From Cocos nucifera (Eukaryota; Streptophyta; Magnoliopsida; Arecales; Arecaceae): a DNA stretch of 64,000 bases. The position numbers and the translations under genes are program-made. The DNA is taken from NCBI GenBank assembly GCA_006176705.1, contig QRFJ01000501.1:310001-374000 (forward strand), given 5' to 3'. Under the pieces are notes generated by a model that made no database searches, had not been told where the DNA came from, and saw only the letters and a program-made list of their open reading frames with translations. Positions 21,970 to 34,038 of the stretch are shown piece after piece (the first letter of the stretch is position 1; each line of letters begins with the position of its first letter).

Positions 21970-24218
21970 TGAAGAAAAAAATCTATTTTTTGGATCAGGT
22001 TCGTTCAGATCTGATTGGATCGGGAGAAATATTTCAAAAAAAAATTTTCTAAGATTCAAATCAGATCTAAGACTCCTCAAATCCGATCTTATTAATCTAA
22101 TAATAAAAATAAAATAAAAATTAAATCTAATTTAATTATATCTTTATTTTGGATAATCCAATTACCCTATGATGATTTCGATGTTTGCCTGAGGTTCTGG
22201 ATGTAGCCATGCAAGCACTTGGCCTCTATGGTATCCACTCGGATAGGATCTAAAGATCTTCTCCTTCTCAATCAATCCTCTAAAAATTAGATCTAAATCT
22301 GATCTTGAAGGTCTTCAAAACTCCTTTTGAAGAACTGTCATTGTCTCTTGCAGCAGTACTGCCTTCTTCCTTTCTTGGCGCTTTTCACTTTCTTGGATCG
22401 CACCTTATTCATGCCCAAAACCCCTTGGACATGGAGAGGAGAGAGAGGACCAGAGGGTGGCATGGAGAAGGAGGGAAAGAGGCTTTATGGCATGGGATAA
22501 AGGTAGAAGCATTAAAAACTAGGCGCAGATAAGATTTATATAGACCCTACTGCACCATGCTTTTATACAATCATATCTAAATTTGATTAGTGGAATGACA
22601 TCGTCTGATCCAATCAGATGAGAGACCTTCAAAACCCTCCTAAGGTGGCACCAAGATTGGATTAAACAAGAGTTCTTGGCGCCATAGAGTTTAATCCCCT
22701 GAAGCAATCTTAGAGTCCCATCTATATGGGACTCCTCCTTTATCTTCATGGGGTGCATGCCTCCCTAGGCATTTGCCCTCTTTCTATCTACATTTTAGCA
22801 GGGGGATAAGGCCTCAGGTACTCTCCTATAGGCGTATGACACGTGGGCAGATGTTCAAGTGTCCAGGGTCAACATTTGACCAATGTTCGAAAATAGAAAT
22901 TAGCAGGTGATCGAAAATGGCAGGTGTTGTCTTAAATTTATCTCATAAATTAAAATAATCCTTTTCTGATCTGGACAAGCTTTAGTCAGACCAAGTAAAG
23001 ATTCATGAGTGAGTCCAAACATATTTGGCTCAGTCGAGATAAGCTATAATGATTATTAAAGGAGAACATTAGGCTCAATCGTGTGCTAGCATGATTTTTT
23101 TGAACCTAATTGAATCTTATTCAAATCAATTGAATTGGGTTAGTCCAATTGATGACATCTAGATCTAAATCCTTATTTATGTGATCCAGTTAGGTTCAGT
23201 TCCATATGGTAATGGGATATGTCATGATCTCTATCATCAACATCATCGAAACACCTTTCAATGGATTAGAACTTTTCTGATTTATATAACTAGTATGATC
23301 GATCACCCAAATCATTCTAATTGCTCCCAAAATTCATCAATGACACCAAGTAGCATATGATGGCAACCCATTAAAATTGAAAGTGAACCTCTCAGTGTAG
23401 TTACCTCTGTGATTAGGTTCCTTTATCTTGAGCTCTGACCAGATTAGGGTTAAGGTAATCTCGTCAAACCCTAATATCCATCATATAAATTAATCATTCG
23501 ATTCAAGTCCAATATGAAAATCCTAATAGAAACTCTTTCTATTATTTCACTCTACCATGGCCATGGGCTTATGGACTTGATTCTCATGATCATCATAGGG
23601 CTGCTCCTCATCTACCAAGGTAGATAGATTCCTTATTGGTGCAATCCAATTCCTACAATGAACATGCTATAGCCAACATACACCTCAGGATTTCGAATGG
23701 CTAGAAGATCGAGTTATGATGTAGTCAAACTATAACATCCTCAAGGTGAACTATCGATGTACCTCAGATTAAAGAACTAGACACACCACTATAGCTTCGA
23801 GTCAGTCATCGATGAGAAAGTAGACTTTCTCATGACTGCTTGAGGTGGTCACGCTCAGTGCCCTCATTTTCTAATGCATACGCTCGCTCCGATGTCTCTA
23901 CAACATAGACTCAAGACTCATCTATCCTAAAGAAGCGATCGTATACCAACCTACCAGATCAATCACCATCCTCATGATGATCCTACGATCGAGAGCATTT
24001 TATGAGTTAATAATGAAATTTCATATCTTAAATTTTCAACTCTTGAAATATGAACTATCATTACCATTAACTCAAGGGATGTATCACAGACACTTTCAAA
24101 CACACACTGGGATAGAAAATAATCTATTTTATTATTTATAGTCAAAAGTATAATTTTGTCTTTAGAAGTGTATTACAAGTGTCAGCCAATCTGGCTTCTA
24201 GGGCACACATATCTAACA
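21970..24218 (-). repeat. Element C 5' LTR
   Basis: 2249 bp, TG at 21970 and ...TAACA at 24218, homologous to 13794-16098. It retains a hairpin with arms AGTCCCAT and ATGGGACT near 22711-22731, where the partner LTR (about 14565) has mismatches. Frames at 22305-22758 are non-coding. Confidence 0.9.
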
Positions 24219-25503
24219 GAACTTTCTAGCTTACCTAGCAACACTAAAGAATGAGAGGAAAGGTGAATCTTTTGGAGGAATGTTCATCATAGAAACAAAT
24301 CTAATAGTTTCTTCTACATCCAGTTGGGTGCTTGACTCTAGATCTAGTGCTTATTTATACACTTTTTTGCAGAGCTTGAGGATAGCAAAAGGCTGAGGGA
24401 TGGAGAAATGATCCTACATGTCGAAAATGGAGCAAAGATTACTGCAATGGCCGTGAAAATATATCCTCTGTGACTACCATTTGGGAGCATTTTATTTCTT
24501 AGAGACTATTATTTTATACCTACTGCAAGTAGGGATCTAATTTTATCTCTTACTTGATGCAAGATGATTATGTAATTTATTTCTATAAGGACCACTATAA
24601 TATTTATTTTGAAAATAATTAAGTTGGTAGTGGTTTGCTTATAAATGATCTCTTTCAGTTACATGTAGATATTTCTATGTATTATGTCGAGCAAAATGTG
24701 AATGCCATAGATTCTATACAACCTCGAGATAGTATAAATGAAAAATACTTGTGGCATCTAAGGCTAGATCATATTAGAGAAGATAGGATTAACTGATTAG
24801 AGAAAATTAAACTGTTGAGTCTATTGACTTTCGAGTCATATTTGGTCTATAAATCATACCTTAAAAAAAATGACCAAGCTGCCCTTTTCCTTTATAGGAC
24901 ATGGGGAAAGGATCATAGAGTTACTTGCTCTAATACATTCAAATGTTTGTAGCCCATTTGATGTACCGACAAGAGATGGTTATCTTTACTTCATTATTTT
25001 CACCGATGATTTTTCTCGGTATGGATATGTGTACCTTATGCATCACAAGTTTGAGATCTTTAAAAGTTTAAAGAATTTAAATATGAAGTAGAAAAACAGA
25101 CCAAAAATTTTTTTAAGATTTTTTTATTAGATTGAGGAGGTAAATATCTTCATAAGAAATTTTTGGACTATCTCAAGGAATATGGCATAGTCTCACAAAC
25201 CTTTCCATCTATCTTTGGAGACATAGCCTTTTGACTGCTATCTATGTACTGAATAGGGTTTCTTCTAAAACCATTCCTACCACACCATATGAGATGTAGC
25301 ATGATAAGAAACCAAGTCTGAGTCATCTCAAGATTTAGGATTATCTGGCTCATATCAAAAGACAACAGGTAGACAAGTTAGAATCTAGATCCCTTAGAGC
25401 TGGTTTTATTGGATATTCTAAGGAATCTTTAGGATATTATTTCTATCTTGCAGAAGATCATAATGTGATTGTGAGTCGACATGTAGTTTTTCTTGAAAAA
25501 TAG
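24219..25503 (+). pseudogene. pol: Element B protease and integrase
   Basis: Continues B after the C insertion. The reading gives the post-nucleocapsid linker (LAYLATLKNE), then VSSTSSWVLDSRSSAYLYT, a protease active site in which the DSG glycine has become Arg. The integrase zinc region is degenerate (WHLRLDHIREDRIN). The core fragment at 24870-25091 reads SNVCSPFDVPTRDGYLYF, FTDDFSRYGYVYLM. A gap with lost sequence lies near 25190 ('TPPGT' part missing). The segment ends at the family TAG, 25501-25503. Confidence 0.8.
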
Positions 25504-26692
25504 TTTATTCAAAATGAAGATATGGGAAGATAGATCAGGCTTGAGGAGAAAGTCTCTGAAGAGTAACGAGCCTTGAAACCTAAGGAACCAAATCAGTCTA
25601 AGCCGATCCACACACTACCTCCTTCACCTCATAAGTCTAGTAGGGTTTTCCATCCTCCTGAGAGATACTTAGGTATTATCTTAGAGGACATAGAGAAAAT
25701 ATTTCTCACTAAAAATGGGGTACATAGAGATGACCTCAAAACCTATAACGAGGCGATATTAGATATCAATTTTGAAAAATGGTTGAGGTAATAAAGTTAG
25801 AAATTAACTCATTGCACTCAAACCAAGTCTAGACCTTGGTAGACCCACCTGAAGGTATTATACCTATTAGATGTAAATGGATCTTTAAGAAAAAGATTGA
25901 TGTAGATAGAAATATAAAGACATCAAAGCTAGGCTTGTGGTGAAAGGGTATAATCAGCACAAAGGCATTGACTATCAAGATACCTTCTCGACTATATCCT
26001 TACTTAAATCTATCCACATACTACTTGCCATTGCACAAATTTTGATTATGAAATATGGCAAATAGATGTAAAAATGGCATTCTTGAATGGATATCTTGAG
26101 GAAGATATCTATATAAAATAGCCACTTAATTTTACTTTAGTGATAGTGATCATAAAGTTTGTAAACTACAAAGGTCTATTTATGGACTTAAGTAAGCATC
26201 TTGGAGCTGGAATGTTTGTTTCAATAATGTAATCAAATCATTTAGCTTCATCAAGAACAAAGAGTCATGTGTCTTTAAAAAGGTCAGTAGGAGTGTTGTT
26301 ATTTTTCTTGTATTGTACGTGGATGACATCCTCCTGATTGAAAATAATATTTCCAAGCAGATGCCATCTGATGCCAGGAGTTTTAGTTTAAAAAGTTTGT
26401 TGTAGAGCTAGGAGTAATGCCATTTGATGCCATCCCTCTCTACTGCGGCAATAATGGCACTATAGCCTTAGCTAAGAAGATAAGGTCTCACCAAAAATCC
26501 AAGCACAACAAGTAGCGGTTCCATCTCATCCGCGATTATCTCGAGAAAGGATATGTCGAGGCGAAGAGAGTTGACACCATAGATAACATGGCCGATCCAC
26601 TAACAAAACCATTGAGCCAACAAAAGACTAAATCCCATCTTAAGAAGATGGGACTTAGATTTGTAGCCAATTGACTTTAGGTCAAGTGAAAG
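25504..26692 (+). pseudogene. pol: Element B RT and RNase H end, with internal deletion
   Basis: After the shared TAG the linker reads FIQNEDMGR, then SPHKSSRVFHPPERYLGIIL and the RT start (QVWTLVDPPEGIIPIRCKW-like, 25820-25890). The catalytic LYVDDILL is present (YVDD 26316-26327). Directly after it the sequence jumps to the last part of RNase H (YCGNNGTIALAKK, HLIRDYLEKGYVEAKRVD, DNMADPLTKPL), so roughly 0.6-0.7 kb of RT thumb and RNase H is deleted. Stops occur throughout. Confidence 0.8.
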
Positions 26693-26694
26693 TT

Positions 26695-26707
26695 TATTAG
26701 ATGTATG
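26695..26707 (+). repeat. First 13 bp of element B 3' LTR
   Basis: TATTAGATGTATG corresponds to the LTR start TGTTAGATATATG of related copies and follows 'gtcaagtgaaagtt', a worn polypurine tract. Element A is inserted here. The last five bases, GTATG, are its target-site duplication, and the B LTR resumes after 36324. Confidence 0.8.
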
Positions 26708-28968
26708 TGTTAGATATATATGCCCGAGAAGTCAGAATTGGCTGACACTTGTAATACACTTCTAGGGGCAAAATTATAATTTTGACTATAATCAATAAAA
26801 TGGGTTATTTTCTATCACATATGTGTATTTAGTGTTTGTGATACATCCTTTGAGTTAATAGCAATGATAATTCATATTTTCAAGAGTTGAAAATTTAAGA
26901 CATGAATAATCATTATTAACTCATAAAATACTCTCGACCATAGGATCATCACGAGGATGGTGATTGATCTGGAATGTTGGTGTACAATCGCTTCTCTTTA
27001 GTAGATGAGTCTTGAGTCTATGGTATGGAGACATCAGAGCGAGAGTATAGGTACTCGTTAGAGAACGAGGGCACTGAGCATGACCACCTCGAGTAGTCAT
27101 TAGAAAGTCTACCTTCTCGTCAATGACTGACTCGATGCTGCAGTGGTGTATCTGGTTCTTTGACCTGAGGTGCATCAACAGTTCACCTTGAGGGTGTTAT
27201 AGTTTGACTACACCATAACTCGATCTCCTAGCCATTCAGAATCCTGAGGTGTATGTTGGCTATAGCATGTTCATTGTAGGAACTGGATTGCATCAAGATG
27301 GAATCTATCTACCTCGGTGGTAGAGGAGCAGCCCTATGATGATCATGAGAATCAAGTCTAGAAGCCCATGGCCATGGTAGAGTGAAATAATAGAAAGAGT
27401 TTCTATTTAGGTTTTCACATCGAACTTGAATCGAATGATTACATCATATGACAGAAACTAGGATTTGACGAGTTCACCTAAACCCTAATCTGATCGGGGC
27501 TCAAGATAGAAGAACTTAATCACACAGGTAGCTGCACCAAGAGGTTCGCATTCAGCTCTGATGGGTTGCCACCATATACTGCTAGGTGTCACTAGTGGAT
27601 TTTGGGAGCAATTAGAATGATTTAGATGATCGATCATTCTAGCTGTTCGAATCAGAAGAGTTCTGATCCATCGAAAGAAGTTTCGATGATGTCGATGATA
27701 GAGATCATGACATATCCCATTACCATATAGAACTGAACCTAACTGGATCACACAAACAAGGGTTTGAATCTGGTGATCATCAATTGAACTGATCTAGTTC
27801 AATTGATCTGAAATGAGATTCAATTAGGTTCAAGGAAATCGTGCTAGCACTCGATTGAACCTAACGTTCTTCTTTTACTATCATAAAAAGTTATCCTGAC
27901 TGAGCCAAAGGAGTTTGTGCTCCATCAGAGGCCTTCACTTGGTCTGACTGGAGTCCTGTCCAGATCAGAAAAGGGTTGTCTTATTTTGTAAGATAATACC
28001 TGCCATTTTTGGTCATCTATCATTTCTCATCCTTTGACTTTGGTCAAAAGTTGACCTTTGACTGGTCAAATATTGACCATTGATACTTTGACTTCTGTCC
28101 ATATGTCACGCACCTATTGGAGAGCTGGTGGGGGCTTGTCCTCCTGCCAGAAGCTGGCAAGGAGGAGGGCGCACGCCCAGGAGTCCCTATTGGATAGGGA
28201 CTCCATCTCTTTTTTAGATTCCGATTAGACTCCTCCTAAGAACCAACTTTGATTGATCTTAGGCACCATCTAAGGATGAATCCAAGGGGCTCTATTTTCA
28301 CCAATCAGATTTAGATCTGATTTTACAAAGGATTGTGATTGGTTGGGATGAAGAGGAGTTGGATCACACATAGTCTATAAATAAGACCCTACGCCCAACT
28401 CAAAAAGAATTGAAAAATTCAATTCACAATTCATCCATGCCAAACCCAAGGCTGCCTCTCTCCTCCTCCTCCATGCCAAGACCATATTCTCCCCATCCTC
28501 TTCATGCCTAAAGTAGTTTAGGATCCAATTGGTGCAATCCAGATGAGAGAAAGACGACAAAAAGCTAGAAGACTGCGCTGCTACAAAGGACAACTGCTGA
28601 TCTTCGAAAGCCATTTTAAAGATCCTCCAAATCAGATTCAGATCTAATTTTTGGAGATGTGATAGAAAAGAAGAGAATCTCTAGATTCAATCTGAGTAAA
28701 AATTGGTAGAGGTCAGGCACTTACGTAGCTAGATCCAAAACCTTCCGCTGCTTACAGGATCGTCAATGGGTAATAGGATTACCCTACATCAAGGTAAATT
28801 AAATTTAATTTAATTTATTTAGATTTTATTTTTATTATTAGAATAATAAGAATTAGATCTAAAATATTTTAGATCTAATCTAGATTAAAGAAAAAAAATT
28901 TTAAAATATATCTCTTGATCCGATCAGATCTGAACAAACCTGATCCGAGAAATCAGGATTTCCCTTCA
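26708..28968 (+). repeat. Element A 5' LTR
   Basis: Starts TGTTAGAT and ends ...CCCTTCA, 2 bp before the primer site. A TATA box TATAAATA lies at 28376-28383, giving a U3 of about 1.7 kb and R/U5 of about 0.6 kb. The minus-strand frames here (26921-27178, 27485-27751, 28375-28614) recur in every related LTR and have no coding features. Confidence 0.95.
28033..28095 (+). promoter_or_regulatory. Cluster of W-box motifs in U3 of element A
   Basis: About seven TTGAC(C/T) cores occur in some 60 bp on both strands (ttgact, ggtcaa, ttgacc, ttgact, ggtcaa, ttgacc, ttgact), about 280-340 bp upstream of the TATA box. TTGACY is the binding core of WRKY transcription factors, which act in stress and defence. 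The cluster recurs in the 3' LTR (about 35368-35430) and in elements F (53224-53296) and G-side LTR of E (61120-61160). Confidence 0.55.
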
Positions 28969-28970
28969 AC

Positions 28971-28983
28971 TGGTATCAGAGCC
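28971..28983 (+). promoter_or_regulatory. Element A primer binding site
   Basis: TGGTATCAGAGCC, a perfect copia site for initiator tRNA-Met priming, 2 bp after the LTR. Confidence 0.95.
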
Positions 28984-30838
28984 AAGGTTCTAAAGAATTT
29001 AGATCTGATTTTAAATTTATTTTAATTAAAAAATAAGTGATTTCAGATATCACATGAGATGTGATCAGATCTGAAATCAGAAAAAATTAAAATTAAATGA
29101 TTTGGATCTAAGATTAGAAAATATGCATGACTAGTTCTAAAATAGAATAGTTCTATAGAATAGTCTTGCATATTTTTAATTTAATTTGATTAAATCATAT
29201 TTTAGATCTATTTATTTACTATTTTTTGATATTATAATTATTATAATAATATCTAAAAAATAGCAAATAAAAATTATTTAATTTTAAATATCATATGAGA
29301 TATGATTGATGCATGTCTAGACTAGTTGTAGAATAGTTCTACATAATTGTCTAGATTAGAATTTATTTTGATAAGATCAATTTAAATCTAATTTTTTAGA
29401 TTATTATGAGATAATTTAGATCTGAAAAATATGCATGATTCGATACATGAGATGTATGCAAAATATGCCATGATTAGATCTAATTTGTATATGAGATATA
29501 TGATATAGATCTAAAACTATTTTGTAGTATTGCATGTTCCTGATTAAGGCGTTCCTCTTGGCCGTCCGATCATAAGAATGAAGAAGGGTTTAAAGGCCCT
29601 CTCTTCCCATTCGATGGGGTGTTCTTATGATGTGTAGGGGTGCTGCGTGTTCGTCCTTAATCAGAAACCCAAAACTTACTTTCTGCAAAATCCTAGATCC
29701 TGAAACCCTAGGATTTATTGTGCATATTTTGTTTATGAACCCTACTTAATTAAGAATTAAGATTATGGAATATTAATTAGGTCTAAAATTGAGAATTTCA
29801 GATCTAAGACATATTCATAATACTGGGTTCGGGCTTGGGTAGCTCAATTAGGTCTAAGCGGTTGATCAAACCGAATCAAGAGTTGGTTAGATGGGATCAA
29901 CAATGCTTAAATTGACCAGCCTAATAGGATTAAGTCTGGGTCAAGATCGAGTCACGATCAAGCAAGACCTAATTAGGCTCAGAGGTTAGAGTCTGGATTG
30001 TAGGCTAACCCAATTGGTTCTGGCTCAACAATTTGGTGTCTAAGGTAAGTTTGGCACATACGACCGACTGGTTTTTAATTGGAAGCTACTCGACCTGAAT
30101 GCATTCTTGTACGAGTTAATGGCATATTCCTTCCACCGGTCTCACTTACCTGGCCATATCTATTGACACAGTTCTGATCTGAGGTGGTCAATAATCCGAG
30201 CTAACCCATGCCACTAGGTTAGTCATAATTGTTATGACTATGACAAGTCTAGTTTAATGAGACCTGAATCAATTCTCCCTAAGAAAAGATTAAGTCTGAG
30301 GTCTTCCACCATTGTAGATGTGCGGGCCCTTTTCGGGGTTGATTGTTCTCGGCTGGATACAGTGGCTCAGTTGCACCAGGAAGATGCAACCATGTCTATT
30401 AGGCATTGGATGCTATGGGCTGGAGGATGAGTTGGGCTCAATATTCTGGATACGGTGAGAGACTCAATTAGGAAATCCAGTCTATGCAAATGGTGGGTCT
30501 GACTTAACTAAGGAGTGGATCAATATTTTGGATACGGTGAGATTCATGAATTAGAGATCAAGTTTGGGTGCACCATGATTAGAGAATCATTGAACAAGAG
30601 TTGTTCACTCATTGGCTAACCCATCACCAATAACTGTTAGGTGAGGTGATGAGTCAGTTGGTGAGACCGCACCACCCACTAGAAATCATTAATCATGGAG
30701 ATTTTTGCATCTCTACAGAGGGAGTGTAGGGATCCGAGAAAATAGTGGAGCTAATTTGTTTAAAAATAAAATTTCTAAATAAATTGGTCAAGTCATAATT
30801 ACAGTATCTAACTAGAATCTTTGACTCTCTATAGAAAA
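28984..30838 (+). other. Element A leader with candidate intron 30045-30834
   Basis: A 1.85-kb untranslated leader. It is AT-rich to about 29520, then has conserved blocks ('ggggtgttcttatgatgtg' near 29625, 'gggcttgggtagctcaatt' near 29832). A splice donor AAG/GTAAGT (intron from 30045) and an acceptor with branch-like CTAAC (30808-30812), pyrimidine tract and CTCTCTATAG (ending 30834) define a 790-bp candidate intron. Its end is 4 nt before the gag ATG. Many upstream ATGs occur in it. Confidence 0.6.
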
Positions 30839-31679
30839 ATGTCTGCGTCCAACCCATTGGCACGTATCCTGGACACACATAGACTGATCGGAACCCAATT
30901 ATAAAGATTGGCTCAGGAACTATAAAATTATTTTGGGTTTCTGAGAAGTTAACCCATGTATTGGACCAGGACCCTCCCACCTTACCAGCCCGTCCATCCA
31001 CTGAACAGAGAGCGTCTCTTAGAAAAATGGATAGACGAAGATAATAAGGCCAGATATTACATGTTGGGCTCGATGTCTGATGAGCTCCAGCGCCAACATG
31101 AAGATATCGGGACTGCTCGCCAAATGTTGGCTCACCTACAGGAGATGTTTGGTGAACAGAGTCGCGCAGCCAAATATCAAGTCACGAAATGACTTTTTAA
31201 GGCTAAGATGCGTGATGGGCAGTCAGTCCAAGATCACTGTCTGATGATGATCAAGGACTTGGAAGAGCTTGAGAAGCTCGGTGTGAAGTTAGACTTGGAT
31301 CTGCAGAATGATATTATTCTGCAATCCTTGACTGATGCATATGGGCAATTCATCATGAATTACCACATGCATAAACTTCAAAATTCCTTGGCCGAATTAA
31401 TGAATATGCTGGTCACCGCTGAGCTTTCTATGAAAGGTTCTAAAGGCTCAGTTCTTGCTATGGAACGGACTTCTTCCAAAAGAAAGTCTTATGGAAAGAA
31501 AAAGAAGTCTGCAAAAAAGCAAAAGGTGGAAGGAGCAAAGAAGAAGAAGGCAGAGCCAAAGATGAAAGGCCGATGTCAAAGGAAAGTGTTTCCATTGCAA
31601 CAGCGACGGCCATTGGAAGCGGAACTGCCCTACTTACCTGGCCACCCTGAAGAACAAGAAGGAAGGTCCTTCTGGAGGT
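30839..31679 (+). pseudogene. gag: Element A gag
   Basis: Starts at the ATG 30839 (MSASNPLARILDTHRL). A frameshift follows near 30890. The core resumes with WIDEDNKARYYMLGSMSDEL and HLQEMFGEQSRAAKYQVTK, then an in-frame TGA (31190-31192) shared with E and F. The second half (31208-31580) reads KAKMRDGQSVQDHCLMMIKD to a Lys-rich segment. The zinc knuckle C-X2-C-X4-H-X4-C is intact at the nucleotide level (31587-31628) but out of frame with the preceding sequence because of a small deletion near 31565. Confidence 0.88.
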
Positions 31680-32990
31680 ATGCTCGTTATTGAGTCTAAC
31701 CTTACGGTTTCTTCTGCATCCAGTTGGGTGCTTGACTCTGGTTCTAGTGCTCATCTGTGCACTTCCATGCAGGGTCTTGAGGATAGCAGGAGGCTGAGGG
31801 ATGGAGACATGATCCTACGCATCGGTAATGGAGCAAGAGTTGCTGCAGTAGCCGTGGGAACATACCCTCTTCGATTACCATCTGGTTTAGACTTAGTTTT
31901 GAAAGACTGTTATTATGTGCCTGCAGCTAGCAGGAATTTGATTTCTGTTTCATGCTTAGCACTAGAAGGCTATGTGATTACCTTCTTTAAGGACCATTGT
32001 AACATTCTTTATGAAAGAAATAAAATTGCAAATGGTTTTCTTATTAATGGTCTTTATCAGCTACATATTGATGTACCTGTTCTAACTATCGAGCAAAACA
32101 TGAATGCCAAATGACCTAGGGATAGTCCAAATGATAGATATCTATGGCACTTGAGATTAGGTCATATAGCAGAAGATAGGATCAACAAATTGGAGAAAAA
32201 TGGGCTATTGAGTCCATTGACTTTCGAGTCATATCCAACTTGTGAATCTTGTCTTCAAGGCAAAATGACTAAACTCCCTTTTGTAGGACATGGGGAAAGG
32301 GCCACAGATCTCCTTGCCCTAGTACATACTGATGTGTGCGGCCCATTTGATGTGCCGGCTAGAGGCAATTTTGTCTACTTCATTATCTTTATCCGATGAT
32401 CTGTCTAGGTATGGGTATGTGTATCTTATGAGACACAAGTCTGAAGCTTTTGAAAAGTTCAAAGAATTCAGACATGAAGTAGAAAAATAAACTGAAAAAC
32501 CCATTAAGGTTCTTCGATCAGATCGAGGAGGTGAATACCTTAGCCTAAAATTCCTAGACTATCTCAAGAAAAATGGCATAGTCTCTCAATGGACTCCACC
32601 AGGAACACCTCAACTCAACGGGGTTTCAGAATGGAGAAATCAGACTCCTATTGGATATGGTTCGATCCATGATGAGCTTCACAGACCTTCCTGATTTTCT
32701 TTAGGGGACACTCATTGTTAACTTCAATTTATCTACTGAATAGGGTTCCCTCTAAAACCATTCCTACCACACCGTATGAGATATGGCATGGTAAGAAACC
32801 AAGTCTGAGTCATCTCAGAATTTGGGGTTGTCCGGCTCATGTCAAAAGACAACAAGCGGACAAGTTAGAGTTTAGGTCCTTCAGAGCTCGATTCATAGGA
32901 TATCCTAAAGAGTCATTAGGATACTATTTCTACATTCCAGAAGACCACAATGTGATTGTGAGTCGACATGCCATCTTTCTTGAAAAATAG
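31680..32990 (+). pseudogene. pol: Element A protease and integrase
   Basis: Frame 31680-32114 encodes the protease, with SSWVLDSGSSAHLCTSMQ (active-site DSG at 31734) and GTYPLRLPSGLDLVLKDCYY. Frame 32151-32399 carries the integrase zinc region (LGHIAEDRINKLEKN, CESCLQGKMTKLP) and the start of the core (HTDVCGPFDVPARGNFVYF). A +1 frameshift near 32392 follows. The core continues (DRGGEY, WTPPGTPQLNGVSE) with stops, and 32715-32990 gives SIYLLNRVPSK, PYEIWHGKKPSLSHLRIWG and YPKESLGYYFYIPEDHN. The frame ends at the family TAG, 32988-32990. Confidence 0.88.
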
Positions 32991-34018
32991 TTTATTCAAG
33001 ATAGCGGCATTGGAAAGCAGATTAAGCTTGATGAGAAAGTCTCACAAGTACAATGAGCTAAGGACCAATTGGAACCAAATCAGGTTGAGCCAATAAGAAC
33101 ACTACCTCCTCCACCTCGTAGATCTGAAAGATGAAATGTATCCTTAAGTATGGTGATGATCCCAAAACCTACAACGAGGTGATAAGAACACTCGAATGAT
33201 GTGATCTATTTGGTTTCATTAAAAATGGATGTGTCTTCATGATGTTGTCTTCCTCGTATCTTTCCTCCTTATTGGTAATGGAGAACCAAGGAATCCAAGT
33301 AGGTGAAGCCATTTATTCTAAGGGTTATAGGGATAGACAGACTCTTTCACAGAAGATTTAGAGGAAGTACTAAAGAGGTTTAGTATGGAAAACCGAGGGG
33401 ATTAATACCCTTCAGACATGGTATTCATCTTTCCAAGATGTGCCCTAGCACACCTGAGAAAATAGAACGAAAGTCCCTTATGCTTCTGCAATAGGGAGTC
33501 ATCTGCTAGTACACGAGTATAGCTGTTTGTGTGCAAATGGTGGTGCTTCTATGTCAGCTGAGAAGAACTAAGAGTTTGGTCTTTGGTAATGGAGAACAAG
33601 CAAACCAGACTGATAGCAGATTCGAAAGTCGACATCTGGAGTCTGTTTGTGTGCATGGAGCTGTCAGCAAGAGTTCCAAGCAAACGTATATCACTGGAAG
33701 CATCAGAGGCTGCGAAGGAAGCATTCTGGTACAAGAAGTTTGCTGCAGAAATTAGAGTAATGCCATCAGATGCCATTCCCCTATTACTGCGACAACAATG
33801 GTGCCATAGCCCTTGCTAAGGAGCCGAGGTCTCACCAGAAATCCAATCACATTGAGCGGCGATACCACCTCATCCGCGATTACCTCGAGAAGGGTTACGT
33901 CGAGGTCAAGAGAGTCGACTCCACAGATAATGTGGCAGACCCACTTACAAAGCCATTGGGCCAGCAGAAGATTGAAGCCCACCTTGAGAAGATGGGACTT
34001 AGACTTGTAGCAAATTGA
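32991..34018 (+). pseudogene. pol: Element A RT/RNase H, scrambled and deleted
   Basis: Only about 1.0 kb remains of a region that is 1.8 kb in element E. After the linker (FIQDSGIGK) the RT start is almost wholly lost. From 33121 short blocks of RT appear with many small deletions, and the catalytic YVDD is gone. At 33520-33700 RNase H blocks are out of order, with 'gtttgtgtgca' twice around 'agaagaactaagagtttggtc'. The C-terminal RNase H is clean at 33770-34018 (YYCDNNGAIALAKEPRSHQK, HLIRDYLEKGYVEVKRVD, VADPLTKPLGQQK). Confidence 0.8.
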
Positions 34019-34019
34019 C

Positions 34020-34038
34020 TTTAGGATAAGTGGGAGAT
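34020..34038 (+). promoter_or_regulatory. Element A polypurine tract
   Basis: 'tttaggataagtgggagat' directly precedes the TGTTAGAT start of the 3' LTR; AAGTGGGAGAT is the purine run. Confidence 0.8.

Larger units (their letters stand above)
13794..24218 (-). mobile_element. Copia element C (nearly complete, minus strand)
   Basis: The element has two LTRs (13794-16098 and 21970-24218), a primer site next to the right LTR, a polypurine tract next to the left LTR, and a full order of gag, protease, integrase, RT and RNase H on the minus strand. The TSD is GAACT on both sides, and the interrupted sequence is the gag zinc knuckle of element B, which reads on after 24219. The left LTR lacks one base of the TG end. 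Many stops and clear LTR divergence indicate an old, dead copy. Confidence 0.9.

Noticed and set aside
26695..28968. One LTR shared by elements B and A (tandem element made by LTR recombination)
   Set aside because: B's own 3' LTR start is visible at 26695-26707, and GTATG flanks A on both sides, so A is a separate insertion 13 bp into B's LTR.
31458..31754. Minus-strand ORF over the gag/protease join, also at 49547-49768 and 56529-56924
   Set aside because: It is the opposite strand of conserved gag-protease coding sequence; the sense strand has the zinc knuckle and DSG motif.
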